From Microbacteriaceae bacterium PS02067 (GTDB taxonomy: Bacteria > Actinomycetota > Actinomycetes > Actinomycetales > Microbacteriaceae): a DNA stretch of 48,929 bases. Shown here in pieces: positions 8,370-18,026 of this stretch. The first letter of the stretch is position 1. Each line of letters begins with the position of its first letter. Both the position numbers and the translations under genes were made by a program. The DNA lies in assembly GCA_029960085.1 (NCBI GenBank), contig JASCPG010000016.1:1-48929 (forward strand). Reading direction: 5' to 3'. The notes below the pieces were generated by a model. That model worked only from the letters and a program-made list of their open reading frames with translations. It was not told the origin of the DNA and did no database searches.

Positions 8370-8375
8370 GTCACG
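8326..8375 (-). repeat. Tandem 15-nt repeat carrying three successive start codons
   Basis: On the minus strand the unit AAGCGTGACATGAAG occurs twice in a row, followed by a variant AGGCGTGAGATGAAG. Each copy supplies an in-frame ATG, giving the start MKKRDMKKRREMKK. The repeat straddles the junction of the two GH92 genes. Confidence 0.75.
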
Positions 8376-11300
8376 CTTCCCCGCGCTGCGTCGCCTCGAG
8401 GTCGGTATCCGTCTCGTCGCCCTCCTGGAGCCGCCGGCGGCGCCGACGGGCGGAGACGACGAGCACCGTCACCGTTCCCGCGATCACGAGCAGGGCCGCG
8501 ACCCAGATGAGCACGTACGGCAGGGTTCCGCCGGTGCGGCCCAAGATCCCCGTGCCCGCGTTGTTGCCCGAGTCGGCGGCGGTCACGCTCAGGGCGGCGC
8601 TCGCCTGGGGCGAGTTCGCCGGGATCGCGACGAGCGTGTGCGCGCCGGCCGGAGCCGACATCGGGATCGTCAGCGAGGCGCGGAGGACCCCCTGCTGGTC
8701 GGCGATGGCGGAGCCGAGCACGATCGGGTCGGAGTGCAGCTCGAAGCGGACGCGCTCGCCCGGCTGCAGGCCGACGACCGTCGCCGTCAGGGCGCCCCCC
8801 TGGACGACCGAGGTCGCCGAGAGGGTCAGCTGCGGGTTGCCCTGGGTGGGGGCCGCGGCGACCGTCACGGTGAGTGGCGCGGACTGCGAACCCGTGAACA
8901 GGGTCTCGTCGTCCGGGGTGAACACGGCGATGTAGGTGCGTTCGCCTGCCGCGGCGGGCACGATCTCGACCTCGGCGACACCGCCCGAGACGCTCGCTGA
9001 GCCGACGACCGTCTCGCCGTCCCGGAAGGACACCTGGCCCGCGGCGGCGCCGGGGGAGACCGTGGCGGTGAGCGTGAGCGGAGCGCCGACGACGGCATCC
9101 GCCCCCGCCGACAACGTCGTCATCGTCGCCTGCGCCACCGGGGCGGCGGCCACGACGATGCTCGCGCCGGCCTCCGCCTTCGAGGTGGCGCCGACCGCGG
9201 TGATCGGGTACACGCCGTCGACCGCGTCGGCGGGAACCGCGAGGTTCACGCTGAGGCTTCCGTCCCGTCCGGCCGCGACGGACACGGCCGCAGCCGATCC
9301 GAGCGCCACGTCGACCGTCTCGCCGGGCGCGAACCCGGCGCCCGTGATCGCCACGGTCGCACCGGGGCGCACCGTACCGGTCGGGGCCGACAGGGTCGGC
9401 GTGTAGACCGGCTTCGGTGCCACGACGATCGTCGTCGTGGTGGTCGTGGAGCGCACGCTGTCGGTCGCGGTCACGTACACGGTGTACGTCCCCTCGGCCT
9501 GGTAGGTGTGTCCGCCGGTGATCGCGCCGTTCGCGGCGTCGACGCGGTCGACGCTCGACCCGTCGCCCCAGTTCACGACCGCCTTCGGTGCGGCGGAGAC
9601 GCCGCCTGCGACCTTCGCGAGCTCGGCCTGGAACGCGACCCCGACGGTCTGCGCGGCCACCGGCGACTGCGCGAGCGACAGCGGCACGCTCTTCGAGCGG
9701 TCGCCGTCGGAGGCGATCGCGAAGATGTGGGCGCGACCGTTCGCGCGGAGCGTCCCCGTCTCCTGCGGCAGGGTCAGCGAGACGACCGTCTTCGCGACTC
9801 CCGCACCGTCCTTGTCGAGCGCGACCGGGGCCGTCGCGAAGATCGCGGCGGGCTTGTTGCCCGGCTCGGTTCCGGTGCCGGCGAGGCGTCCGTTCGTCAG
9901 CGCCACGACCGAGTCGCCGTACACCGGGCTGTTGGCCGTGCCGACCCAGTCACCGAACCCGATCGTCAACGCCTGCGTGGAGCCGTCGCTGAACGTCAGC
10001 GTCGCCGCGAGCTGGCGCGAGGACTCCGTCGCCGAGCCGATCACCGAGATCTGCGTGGCACCAGCGCCCAGGTCGACGCGGAACGTCTGCCCCTCGCCCG
10101 TCACGTTGTCGGGTGCACCCGGGGCGACGACGGGCAGCTCGTACGTGAGCGTCGAGTTCGGCACCGTGAGGGTCTTGCCCTGCACGAACCCGGCGGTGGC
10201 GAGCTTGGCGCGGTCGTAGCCGCTTCCTTGATCGTCGCAGTTCGCGGCGGGGCCGCCGACGTCGCCGATGCACCGGGAGTTGAGTGCGCCCGTGAGGGAG
10301 AGATCGAGCGTCGCCTCGATGCGCAGCTGCGCGCTCGCCGTCGTGCCCTTGGCATCCTGCACCGTCACGGTGACGGTGTAGACGCCGGGGCTCGTGAAGG
10401 TGTGCGGCGCCGAGACGACGAACCCGCCGAGGCCGTTGCCCTCGAGGGTCGCCGTCGTGCTCGGCGACCCGTCGCCGTAGTCGACGCTCGCCTGGTAGCC
10501 GGAGGCGGATGCCTCTTCGCCCGTGATCGTCGCCAGAGCGGCCGTGAAGGACGTGTTCACGGCGGTCTTCTGGTCGGCCCGTGGCGTCACCGACAGGCTC
10601 GTGGCGCCCGCGGCGGTCGCGAACAGCTCGATCTCGTCGAGCGAGAGGGGCGACCCTGCCGCCGACTGGATCTGCAGCCGGTACCGCGTGAACGAGCCGG
10701 TGGCGGATGCCGCGAACGGTCGCGTCTGGTTGCCCCACGCGAAGGACTGGTCGGTGCGGGTGTCGAGCGTGCTCCAGGTCGTGCCGTCGGTCGAGCCCGA
10801 GAGGGTCCACGACACGGGCTGGTTGGCGATCGACAGCGAGGTCAGCGTGTACGAGCCGACGGCGACCGGGCCGCTCGTGGAGGTCCAGGTGAGGTCGGCC
10901 GCGCCACCCGGGAAGGTGACGGAGGAGCGCATGTTGTCGTCGGTCAGCGCGCCCACCGGCGTGCCGTCCGCGGCGGCTGTGGTGCCGTAGCCGGGCTTCG
11001 TCGCGTCGACGAGCGGGGTCGGCGTCTCCAGCGAGGCTCCGAGATTCTTCGCGCCCCATGTCGAGGGCGTCGCGCTCATCGTGAAGTCGAGCTCGCCGCC
11101 GGCGCGCAGCGCGCTGCCGTCGAAGGTCGTCGTGTCGATCGCGGTGCCGTTGAGGCTCGCTCCGGCGACGTAGGTCTTGCCCGAGGAGGCGCCCGGGGCG
11201 GAGATCGTGAGCGTCTTCGCCCCGAGCTTCACCGTCGCCCGATCGAACAGCGGCGTACCGATCGTGTAGTCGCCCGAGCCGACCTCGAGCGGGTAGAAGC

Positions 11301-14300
11301 CGAGGGCGGAGAAGACGAACCACGCCGACATCTCGCCGTTGTCCTCGTCGCCCGGGTACCCCTGACCGATGTCGGAGCCGACGAACATGCGGTTCTCGAT
11401 GTCGCGGATCAACTCCTGTGCACCGGTCGGGTCTCCTGCTTCGGCGAGGACGTAGGGGATGTGGTGGGCGACCTGGTTGGAGAAGCCCAGCATGCCCAGG
11501 CGGACGTCGCGCGCTTCACGCGCCTCGTGGATGCCGGAGTGGTCGGCCTTCTCGCGCTCTGCCAGGAACTGGTGCAGGTTGTCGACGAGGCCGTCGCGCC
11601 CGCCGTACAGCGAGGCGAGTCCCGCGACGTCGTGCGGTGCGTGGTAGCCGAATGTCCAGGCGCTGGCTTCGGTGAACGCGCCGCCCCAGGCCTTCTTGTC
11701 GAAGTCCGCTCCGGCCGGCCACGAGCCGTCGGCGTTACGGGCCGTGAACGTTCCTGCGGACGGGTTGAACATCTCGATGAAGTGCTCCGACCGGGCGGAG
11801 AAGTACGCCTGCTGCTCGCGGAGGTCCGCGCGGCGCGCTTCAGGGGTGTTCGGGTCGACGGCGAGCTTTCCGGCCATCGTCGCGATGCCGTAGTCGTTGA
11901 TGAACCCCTCCAGTCCCCACGACGCGCTCTCGTGCGTCGACTCGGGGGTGAAGCCGAGGAAGATCGAGGTGTCGAGCCCCTTCCGGCCGACCGCGTTCGA
12001 ATCAGGGAGCACGGTGGCGTTCTTGACCGCGGCGTCGAAGGCCTCGAGCGCGAGTGGGGTGTCGATCGCGCCGGTGGCGTACGCCTCGGCGAAGGACACG
12101 TCGGAGCTCGTCCCCGTCATGAGGTCGGCGTACCCGGGGGAGGACCAGCGGGCGATCCAGCCGCCGTTGCGGTACTGCTCGACGAAGCCGTTCACGAGTT
12201 CTTCGGTCTGGCCCGGGTACAGCAGCGAGTACAGCGGCCACGCGGTGCGATAGGTGTCCCAGAACCCGTTGTTGACGTAGAGGCGGCCGTCCTTGACCTG
12301 CGCGTTCGTCGTCGTGTCGGTCGCACTGCCCTGCGTCGGCAGGGTCGGGCTCGCGTACCGGTACACGGGCGCCTGCGCGGTGCCGGTGTTCTCGAACTGC
12401 GAGTTGGGGTACAGGTTCAGTCGGTAGAGGCTCGAGTAAAGCGTCTGCAGCTGCGGGTCGGACGCGCCCTGCACGTCCGTGACGACCGAGAGCCGGTCGT
12501 TCCAGGCCGCTGTCACGGCGGCGTGCGCCCGGTCGAAGCTCACCCCGTCGAGCTCGAGACCGTAGTTGCGCTGCGCCTGGTCCTGCGAGACGAACGACGA
12601 CGCGATGCGCAGTTCGACCGTCTTGTCGCTCGACGTGTCGAACGCCGCGTAGCGGGCGCTGCCGTTGCGGTTGCCCACCGTGGTCGGGCCGAACGCGCTC
12701 GGACCGCGGCTGAATTGGCCGTACACGAACATGCGGGTGCGTCCGGGGTAACCGGATCCCCCGTCGACCCAGCCCGTCACCGACGTGCCGTTGATCGAGA
12801 GCTTCGAGGAGTTCACGAGCTGGTCCACGAGCACGGAGGAGGCGTTGCCCGAGAAGGTGAACCGGTAGACGGCGCCGTGGTCGGTCGGGGTGACCTCGGT
12901 GGTCACCCCGTTGTCGAAGGCGACCTTGTAGAGGTCGGGCCGCGCGATCTCGTTGTCGTGCGAGAACGTCAGCCGGCGCGCGTTGAGATCGGAGGAGGGG
13001 TTGTCGTTCGCGGCGGGCATGACGGCCAGCTGATTGCGGTCGCCCATCCAGATGCTGGGCTCGTGCGAGAAGCCGATGCCGTTGAGCGTCGGGCGGTTCA
13101 GGCCGTCGTTGGAGCGCTGGTAGTGGTATAGCGTCCCGACGTTGTCCGCGTTGGTCATCGGAGTGATGAAGTTGAACCCGTTCGGCCATGCGGCGGCCGG
13201 CAGGTTGTTGCCGCGCGAGAACCCGCCCGTGGAGTTCGTGCCGCGACGCGTGTCGACGTACGACACGAGTCCGTCGGACGTGTCGCGCACGGGAGCCGGA
13301 GCGATCGAGATGTCGTCCAGCCATCCGCTCACCGTCGTTCCGGCCACGGGCTTCTCCACCCGGGCATCCGCGTCGGCGGGGTTGTCGTAGACGAAGCGGA
13401 TGCTGTCGACGGTCTTGCCCGCGAAACGCGTGAGGTCGATCGTCACGGAGTTCCACTGGTTCGGCCACAGCGAGTTCGACGATCCCTGGGCGCGGGCGGC
13501 CGCACCGTACCCGTAGACGTTCGTCGCGTCCGTGCCGTCGAGGGTGGTGCCGTCGGTGAAGGCGAGGTCGACCGCGACGAACGTGGCGGCGTAGCTCTGT
13601 CCGCCGTCGAGCACGGGGAACACCTTGTAGTTCAGCTGCGTTCCGGCGGCGACCGCGACGTTGACGCCCGAGAAGAGGGTCGACGTGGCGGAGGCCGCGC
13701 CGTCGGCGAGGTGGCGGCCGGAGTAGCGCAGCGCCGCGAGGCCGGTGAATCCGACGCCGGTCTTCGCGGTGTCGGAGTCGGTGGGACCGGTGCTGATGGT
13801 GAGGGCGAGGGGGGATGCCGTCGGCGCAACGCTCGGGTCGATCAGGTCCCAATCGGCGAGCTGGATGATGTTGCCCGAGCCGTTGTTGGCGGTGATGTCG
13901 AGGCGGAAGAAGGAGTAGGCGCTCGTCGCGGAGCCGAGCGTGTACGTGTTGGTCGTCTGGCGGCCGCTGAAGGTCACTCCCGTGCGGGTGTCGAGGGTGT
14001 TCCAGTTCTGCCCGTCGGTCGAACCGAGCAGGCGGAAGTCCTTGGGGTCGCGATTGGGCTCGTCGCCGCCCGACGTGAGGGTGTAGGTGCGGATCGATGC
14101 CGGTGCGCTCAGCTGGTACTGAGCCCACGCCTTCGTCTGGAAGACGAGCCACTTGGTGCCGGAGTTGCCGTCGGCGAGGCGCGCGGCGACCTCGTTGGGC
14201 GGGTTCTCGCCGCTCGCGCTCACGGCGCTCAGCTTCGACAGGACGCTGCCGGGGGAGATCGAATCGCCGCTCACGTTCACCGGTGTGCCGACGGCAGCCG

Positions 14301-14922
14301 GGCTCGGTGCCGTCTCGCCCGCTTCGAACGAGGTGCGGAAGGTGTTCGCGGCCTGGGGCGCCGCGGGCCGGAACAGCACCCAGTCGGCCAACTGGGTGTC
14401 CGATGCCCCGTGGTTGGCCGTGACGTTCAGTCGGTAGTGGGCGAACGCCGCTGAGGTCGAGGGGAGAGGGAACGCGGTCTTCTGGCTGCGGCCGCCGAGG
14501 TCGAGGCCCGTCCGGCTGTCGAGCGTGATCCAGGTCGTGCCGTCGTTCGAGCCCTGCACCGTGATGTCGCGCGGGTCGCGCTCCGGGACATCCTCTCCGG
14601 TCGTGAGGGCGTAGGAGCTCAGCGGCTGCGGCTGCGAGAGGTCGTACTGCACCCACGTCGGGTTCTGCACGCTCGACCCATTGCGGGCGAGGAAGACCGT
14701 CGTCGGGTTGTCGTCGAGCGCCTTGTCGGGGCCCTGGTTCTGCGGATTCGATCCGCTGCCCGTGACGGCCGCCACGACACTGCGGAGGTCGACTTCGCCC
14801 GAGGCTGCACCGGCGAAGGTGGGAACCGCCAATGCGAGGACCGTGGCGGTGACCGCGGCGAGGGCGACCGGGAGGCGGCGTGCGGAGGGTCGCGGGCGGC
14901 GGGGTGAGGACGACGGCGTCAT
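8371..14922 (-). CDS. Very large secreted multidomain GH92 glycoside hydrolase, wall-anchored
   Basis: A 2183-aa extracellular enzyme and first gene of the two-gene mannosidase operon. Order, with approximate residues: signal peptide (1-40); two F5/8-type C (discoidin-like) modules (45-190 and 225-370, each with a WVQYDLSQ- or WAQYQLS-like strand and a DGxxWxTLD turn); a beta-sandwich (375-545); GH92 N-lobe and catalytic domain (550-1300) with WDTYRTAW, FTEASAWTFG and GDEDNGEMSAWFVFSALGFYP; a third discoidin-like module; a PKD-like domain; a copy of the module duplicated in the next gene; a second PKD domain; an IPT/TIG domain; and two Ig-like repeats. LGRTGG (2127-2132), a hydrophobic helix and RRRRRR follow. 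Such modules suggest tight binding to cell-surface or polymeric glycans. The ATG at 14922 has GGAG 5 nt upstream. Exact linkage specificity cannot be read from sequence. Confidence 0.92.
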   Translation of the reverse strand: MTPSSSPRRPRPSARRLPVALAAVTATVLALAVPTFAGAASGEVDLRSVVAAVTGSGSNPQNQGPDKALDDNPTTVFLARNGSSVQNPTWVQYDLSQPQPLSSYALTTGEDVPERDPRDITVQGSNDGTTWITLDSRTGLDLGGRSQKTAFPLPSTSAAFAHYRLNVTANHGASDTQLADWVLFRPAAPQAANTFRTSFEAGETAPSPAAVGTPVNVSGDSISPGSVLSKLSAVSASGENPPNEVAARLADGNSGTKWLVFQTKAWAQYQLSAPASIRTYTLTSGGDEPNRDPKDFRLLGSTDGQNWNTLDTRTGVTFSGRQTTNTYTLGSATSAYSFFRLDITANNGSGNIIQLADWDLIDPSVAPTASPLALTISTGPTDSDTAKTGVGFTGLAALRYSGRHLADGAASATSTLFSGVNVAVAAGTQLNYKVFPVLDGGQSYAATFVAVDLAFTDGTTLDGTDATNVYGYGAAARAQGSSNSLWPNQWNSVTIDLTRFAGKTVDSIRFVYDNPADADARVEKPVAGTTVSGWLDDISIAPAPVRDTSDGLVSYVDTRRGTNSTGGFSRGNNLPAAAWPNGFNFITPMTNADNVGTLYHYQRSNDGLNRPTLNGIGFSHEPSIWMGDRNQLAVMPAANDNPSSDLNARRLTFSHDNEIARPDLYKVAFDNGVTTEVTPTDHGAVYRFTFSGNASSVLVDQLVNSSKLSINGTSVTGWVDGGSGYPGRTRMFVYGQFSRGPSAFGPTTVGNRNGSARYAAFDTSSDKTVELRIASSFVSQDQAQRNYGLELDGVSFDRAHAAVTAAWNDRLSVVTDVQGASDPQLQTLYSSLYRLNLYPNSQFENTGTAQAPVYRYASPTLPTQGSATDTTTNAQVKDGRLYVNNGFWDTYRTAWPLYSLLYPGQTEELVNGFVEQYRNGGWIARWSSPGYADLMTGTSSDVSFAEAYATGAIDTPLALEAFDAAVKNATVLPDSNAVGRKGLDTSIFLGFTPESTHESASWGLEGFINDYGIATMAGKLAVDPNTPEARRADLREQQAYFSARSEHFIEMFNPSAGTFTARNADGSWPAGADFDKKAWGGAFTEASAWTFGYHAPHDVAGLASLYGGRDGLVDNLHQFLAEREKADHSGIHEAREARDVRLGMLGFSNQVAHHIPYVLAEAGDPTGAQELIRDIENRMFVGSDIGQGYPGDEDNGEMSAWFVFSALGFYPLEVGSGDYTIGTPLFDRATVKLGAKTLTISAPGASSGKTYVAGASLNGTAIDTTTFDGSALRAGGELDFTMSATPSTWGAKNLGASLETPTPLVDATKPGYGTTAAADGTPVGALTDDNMRSSVTFPGGAADLTWTSTSGPVAVGSYTLTSLSIANQPVSWTLSGSTDGTTWSTLDTRTDQSFAWGNQTRPFAASATGSFTRYRLQIQSAAGSPLSLDEIELFATAAGATSLSVTPRADQKTAVNTSFTAALATITGEEASASGYQASVDYGDGSPSTTATLEGNGLGGFVVSAPHTFTSPGVYTVTVTVQDAKGTTASAQLRIEATLDLSLTGALNSRCIGDVGGPAANCDDQGSGYDRAKLATAGFVQGKTLTVPNSTLTYELPVVAPGAPDNVTGEGQTFRVDLGAGATQISVIGSATESSRQLAATLTFSDGSTQALTIGFGDWVGTANSPVYGDSVVALTNGRLAGTGTEPGNKPAAIFATAPVALDKDGAGVAKTVVSLTLPQETGTLRANGRAHIFAIASDGDRSKSVPLSLAQSPVAAQTVGVAFQAELAKVAGGVSAAPKAVVNWGDGSSVDRVDAANGAITGGHTYQAEGTYTVYVTATDSVRSTTTTTTIVVAPKPVYTPTLSAPTGTVRPGATVAITGAGFAPGETVDVALGSAAAVSVAAGRDGSLSVNLAVPADAVDGVYPITAVGATSKAEAGASIVVAAAPVAQATMTTLSAGADAVVGAPLTLTATVSPGAAAGQVSFRDGETVVGSASVSGGVAEVEIVPAAAGERTYIAVFTPDDETLFTGSQSAPLTVTVAAAPTQGNPQLTLSATSVVQGGALTATVVGLQPGERVRFELHSDPIVLGSAIADQQGVLRASLTIPMSAPAGAHTLVAIPANSPQASAALSVTAADSGNNAGTGILGRTGGTLPYVLIWVAALLVIAGTVTVLVVSARRRRRRLQEGDETDTDLEATQRGEA

Positions 14923-15074
14923 CAGGGCTCCTCGAACAGAAATGGCGAACGCGAAACGGGGTTACTCGGACACGCCTGTTCAGAACATTCAGACAGCGCT
15001 GTCAGAGAATATGAGCGACACTAGCATGAGAGGCGCGCGCGCGATACGCCTCGTTCGACGACGATGAGGAGAGC
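14923..15074. promoter_or_regulatory. Divergent promoter region between GH92 operon and lacI-type gene
   Basis: A 152-nt, comparatively AT-richer gap that must hold both promoters. A weak plus-strand pair is TTCAGA (14989-14994) and TATGAG 16 nt downstream (15011-15016). The operator palindrome at 14992-15003 lies between them, which fits repression of both directions. The minus-strand promoter is not clear to me. Confidence 0.55.
14992..15003. promoter_or_regulatory. Putative LacI-family operator GACAGCGCTGTC
   Basis: A perfect 12-bp palindrome with the central CG typical of LacI/GalR-family operators, located between the divergent GH92 genes and the LacI-type regulator. It is a natural site for autoregulation and for repression of the mannosidase operon until an inducing sugar is present. 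Confidence 0.65.
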
Positions 15075-16145
15075 ATGGCCATCTCGGACAGTTCGGCGCC
15101 GACGCATGCGACGCTGGCCGACGTCGCCCGCAAGGCCGGAGTCAGCCTCAAGACGGCCTCCCGCGCGCTCAACGCCGAACCGTACGTGAGCGAGGAGCGT
15201 CGGCAGCGCGTGCTCGACGCGGCGCGCGAGCTCGGATACGAGCGGAACGCCGCCGCTGCGCTGCTCGCCCGCGGTCGCCGCTCCGACACGGTGGGCCTCA
15301 TCACGGGCGACCTGTCGAACCCGTTCTACTCCGTCCTCGCGTCGGGCATCGAGAGCGTGCTGCGCGACAGCGGGATGCAACTCTCGGTGGCGAGCTCCGG
15401 CGAGTCGCCCGAGGAAGAATGGGAGCTCGCGGAGGGTCTCGCCGCGACGCAGGTACGCGCGATCGTGGTCGCCTCCGCGATGCGCAGTCACGGGGCATAC
15501 GCCGCGATCGTGGCGCGTGGCATCCCCGTCGTCTTCGTCGATCGCCCGCCGGTGGGGATCGAGGCGGATGCCGTCGTGTTCGACGACGAAGCGGGCGGGC
15601 GCGCCGCCGCGGGTCACCTGCTCGCACGCGGGCACCGCCGCATCGCCTTCCTCGGTGACTACGACTGGCTTCCGACGTCGCGCGGACGCCTCGCGGGGAT
15701 CGACCACGCATTGGCGGAGGTCACGGGGGCGACCGGGGCATCCGCGCCGTCGTCGGTGCCTTCCCGCGTCACTGCGTCCGAGTGCATCGTGCACATGGGA
15801 CTGCACACGGCTGCGGATGCCGCGGCGTGCACCGCGGAGCTCATGGCGCGCGCCGACCCGCCCACCGCGATCGTCGCGGGCAACAACCGCATCATGCTCG
15901 GCGTCGCCGCGCAGCTGCGAGATACGCCGGTGTCGCGGCATCCGGCCGTGCTCGGCTTCGACGACTTCGAGTGGGCCGACGTCGTGCGCGCCTCGGTCGT
16001 GACGGGCGACGCCGATCGTATGGGCTCGATCGCCGCCCGCCGGGCGCTCGCGCGCATGACCGACCGCGATGCGCCGGTCGAGCACGTGCGTCTGCCGATG
16101 GAGCTCATCGTCCGGGGGTCGGCGGAGGTGCCGCTCTTCGGGTGA
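15075..16145 (+). CDS. LacI-family transcriptional regulator of the GH92 operon
   Basis: A 356-aa LacI/GalR-type repressor. The N-terminal helix-turn-helix reads ATLADVARKAGVSLKTASRALN (about 12-33), including the hinge-proximal YVSEERRQRVLDAARELGY pattern. Residues 75-350 form the periplasmic-binding-protein-like effector domain (GLITGDLSNPFYSVLASGIE, VVFVDRP, RRIAFLG, AIVAGNNR, LGFDDFEWAD). The ATG at 15075 is preceded by AGGAG. It is divergent from the two GH92 genes with a palindromic operator in the gap, so it probably senses a mannose-derived ligand. The ligand is inference. It ends 58 nt before accE on the other strand, with a hairpin between. Confidence 0.93.
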   Translation: MAISDSSAPTHATLADVARKAGVSLKTASRALNAEPYVSEERRQRVLDAARELGYERNAAAALLARGRRSDTVGLITGDLSNPFYSVLASGIESVLRDSGMQLSVASSGESPEEEWELAEGLAATQVRAIVVASAMRSHGAYAAIVARGIPVVFVDRPPVGIEADAVVFDDEAGGRAAAGHLLARGHRRIAFLGDYDWLPTSRGRLAGIDHALAEVTGATGASAPSSVPSRVTASECIVHMGLHTAADAAACTAELMARADPPTAIVAGNNRIMLGVAAQLRDTPVSRHPAVLGFDDFEWADVVRASVVTGDADRMGSIAARRALARMTDRDAPVEHVRLPMELIVRGSAEVPLFG

Positions 16146-16169
16146 GGTGTGAGCCGCCGGCAGCACTCC

Positions 16170-16195
16170 GCGAGGCCGGCGATCGCGGGCCTCGC
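16170..16195. terminator. Bidirectional hairpin between lacI-type gene and accE
   Basis: An 8-bp perfect stem, GCGAGGCC (16170-16177) and GGCCTCGC (16188-16195), with a 10-nt loop, between two convergent genes. It has no T-tract. Confidence 0.5.
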
Positions 16196-16203
16196 CCGTG
16201 CCG

Positions 16204-16404
16204 TCAGCGCCAGCCGACGTCGCGGCACAGCGGCTGGCGAAGCCCCCGCGCCGAGATGTCCCATGCCGTGCGGCGCGGGCTCTCCTCTGCGATCGCGGCG
16301 GAGGCCTCGCCTTCATAGGCCTCGGTCACGACCGCGACGACCGCGGCGAGCTCCTCGGCGGTGGGATTCCCCCGCCGGATGTCGACGTGTACGGCCTCGC
16401 TCAC
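16204..16404 (-). CDS. accE: Acyl-CoA carboxylase epsilon subunit (AccE-like)
   Basis: A 66-aa protein starting at a GTG that overlaps the accD stop by GTGA (16404-16401). The sequence [22 protein letters not shown] (about 6-27) is the hallmark of the small epsilon subunit of actinobacterial acyl-CoA carboxylases, which stabilises the alpha-beta complex. The C-terminal part contains [10 protein letters not shown]. Length and position directly after accD match the family. It is cotranslated with accD and presumably needed for full carboxylase activity. Confidence 0.85.
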   Translation of the reverse strand: MSEAVHVDIRRGNPTAEELAAVVAVVTEAYEGEASAAIAEESPRRTAWDISARGLRQPLCRDVGWR

Positions 16405-17990
16405 AGCGGGATGTTCCCGTGCTTCTTGGCCGGCAGGCTCGCGCGCTTGCCCCGCAGCGCCCGCAGCGCCTTCGCGACGGCGACGCGGGTCTGCGCGGGC
16501 TCGATGATCCCGTCGAGTTCTCCGCGCTCGGCGGCGAGGAAGGGGGATGCCACGTTGTAGGTGTACTCGCTCGCGAGACGCGCGCGGACGGCGGCGACGT
16601 CCTCCCCGGCATCCTCTGCCTTCTTGATCTCGCCGCGGTAGAGGATGTTCACCGCGCCCTGACCGCCCATGACGGCGATCTCCGCCGTCGGCCAGGCGAG
16701 GTTGACGTCCGCGCCCAGCTGCTTCGAGCCCATCACGATGTACGCGCCGCCGTAGGCCTTGCGGAGGATCACGGTGACCAGCGGCACCGTCGCCTCGGCG
16801 TACGCGTAGAGGAGCTTCGCGCCGCGGCGGATGACGCCGGTCCACTCCTGGTCGGTGCCGGGGAGGTAGCCGGGCACGTCGACGAGGGTGACGATCGGGA
16901 TCGAGAACGCGTCGCAGAACCGCACGAAGCGGGATGCCTTCTCGCCGGCCTCGATGTTGAGGGTGCCCGCCATCTGCGACGGCTGGTTCGCGATGATGCC
17001 GACGCTCCGGCCCTCGATGCGGCCGAACCCGATCACGATGTTCGGGGCGAACAGCGGCTGCACTTCGAGGAACTCGCCGCCGTCGACGACCGTGCGGATG
17101 ACGCCGTGGATGTCGTACGGCTGGTTCGGGGAGTCGGGGATCACCGTGTTGAGCGTGCGGTCGGTATCGGTGGTCTCCCACTCGAACGCGTTCTCGTACA
17201 CGGGGATCTCGGACATGTTGTTGTCCGGCAGGAAGCCGATCATGGTGCGGGCGTAGTCGAGGGCGTCGTCCTCGTCCTCGGCGAGGTAGTGCGCGACACC
17301 CGAGCGGGTGTTGTGCGTGTACGCCCCGCCGAGCTCCTCCATGCCGACGTCTTCGCCCGTGACCGTCTTGATGACGTCGGGCCCCGTGACGAACATCTGG
17401 CTCGTCTTGTCGACCATGATGACGAAGTCGGTGAGCGCGGGGGAGTAGACCGCGCCGCCTGCCGCCGGGCCCATGATGATCGAGATCTGCGGGATCACGC
17501 CGGACGCTGCGGTGTTCAGACGGAAGATCTCGCCGTACTTGCCGAGCGCGACGACGCCCTCCTGGATCCGTGCACCGCCGGAGTCGAGGATGCCGATGAT
17601 CGGCATCCCGCCGCGGAGGGCGAACTCCATCACCTTGATGATCTTGTCGCCGGCGACCTCGCCGAGCGAGCCGCCGAAGGTCGTGAAGTCCTGTGCGTAG
17701 ACCGCGACGGTGCGGCCATGGATCGTGCCGACGCCCGTGACGACCGAGTCGCCGTACGGGCGCGAGCGGTCCATGCCGAATGCGACGGTGCGGTGCCGCA
17801 CGTACTCGTCGAGTTCGACGAAGGAGCCGGGGTCCACGAGCAGCTCGATGCGCTCGCGTGCGGTCATCTTGCCCTTGGCGTGCTGCTTCTCGCGGGCTGT
17901 GGTCTCGGCGTCGAGGACCGCCTCCTGGTAGCGCGCGCGGAGGTCGGCGATCTTGCCGGCGGTCGTGGAGAGGTCAGCCTGGTCGGTCAC
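16401..17990 (-). CDS. accD: Acyl-CoA (acetyl-/propionyl-CoA) carboxylase beta subunit, carboxyltransferase
   Basis: A 529-aa carboxyltransferase that moves the carboxyl group from carboxybiotin to acetyl- or propionyl-CoA, giving malonyl- or methylmalonyl-CoA for lipid synthesis. N-terminal motifs include [19 protein letters not shown] (about 39-57) and the glycine-rich SGGARIQEG. The C-terminal half has [19 protein letters not shown] and EGVV-like oxyanion loops of the family ([13 protein letters not shown]). I chose the GTG at 17990, because TAGGGT ends 7 nt upstream, it gives the usual length, and the longer frame extends into non-conserved sequence. A GTG at 17999 is possible. It is divergent from birA, which biotinylates the carboxylase partner; the biotinylated alpha subunit is not in this window. 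Confidence 0.92.
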   Translation of the reverse strand: MTDQADLSTTAGKIADLRARYQEAVLDAETTAREKQHAKGKMTARERIELLVDPGSFVELDEYVRHRTVAFGMDRSRPYGDSVVTGVGTIHGRTVAVYAQDFTTFGGSLGEVAGDKIIKVMEFALRGGMPIIGILDSGGARIQEGVVALGKYGEIFRLNTAASGVIPQISIIMGPAAGGAVYSPALTDFVIMVDKTSQMFVTGPDVIKTVTGEDVGMEELGGAYTHNTRSGVAHYLAEDEDDALDYARTMIGFLPDNNMSEIPVYENAFEWETTDTDRTLNTVIPDSPNQPYDIHGVIRTVVDGGEFLEVQPLFAPNIVIGFGRIEGRSVGIIANQPSQMAGTLNIEAGEKASRFVRFCDAFSIPIVTLVDVPGYLPGTDQEWTGVIRRGAKLLYAYAEATVPLVTVILRKAYGGAYIVMGSKQLGADVNLAWPTAEIAVMGGQGAVNILYRGEIKKAEDAGEDVAAVRARLASEYTYNVASPFLAAERGELDGIIEPAQTRVAVAKALRALRGKRASLPAKKHGNIPL

Positions 17991-17997
17991 GCGTTCC

Positions 17998-18003
17998 ACC
18001 CTA
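17998..18003 (-). promoter_or_regulatory. -10 box (TAGGGT) for accD, probably leaderless
   Basis: On the minus strand TAGGGT lies 7 nt before the GTG at 17990. The overlapping AGGGTGG could also act as a Shine-Dalgarno, so leaderless and led initiation cannot be separated by eye. Confidence 0.45.
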
Positions 18004-18026
18004 GCGACCGGCCCGCCCGCAGGGTT

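Noticed and set aside
9508..13131. 1207-codon open frame on the plus strand opposite the larger GH92 gene
   Set aside because: Another antisense shadow: biased composition, no domain, and the opposite strand carries conserved GH92 and discoidin motifs.
12002..14656. 884-codon minus-strand frame overlapping the GH92 gene
   Set aside because: Same strand, other frame; Arg/His/Pro-rich and without homology, so an out-of-frame shadow.
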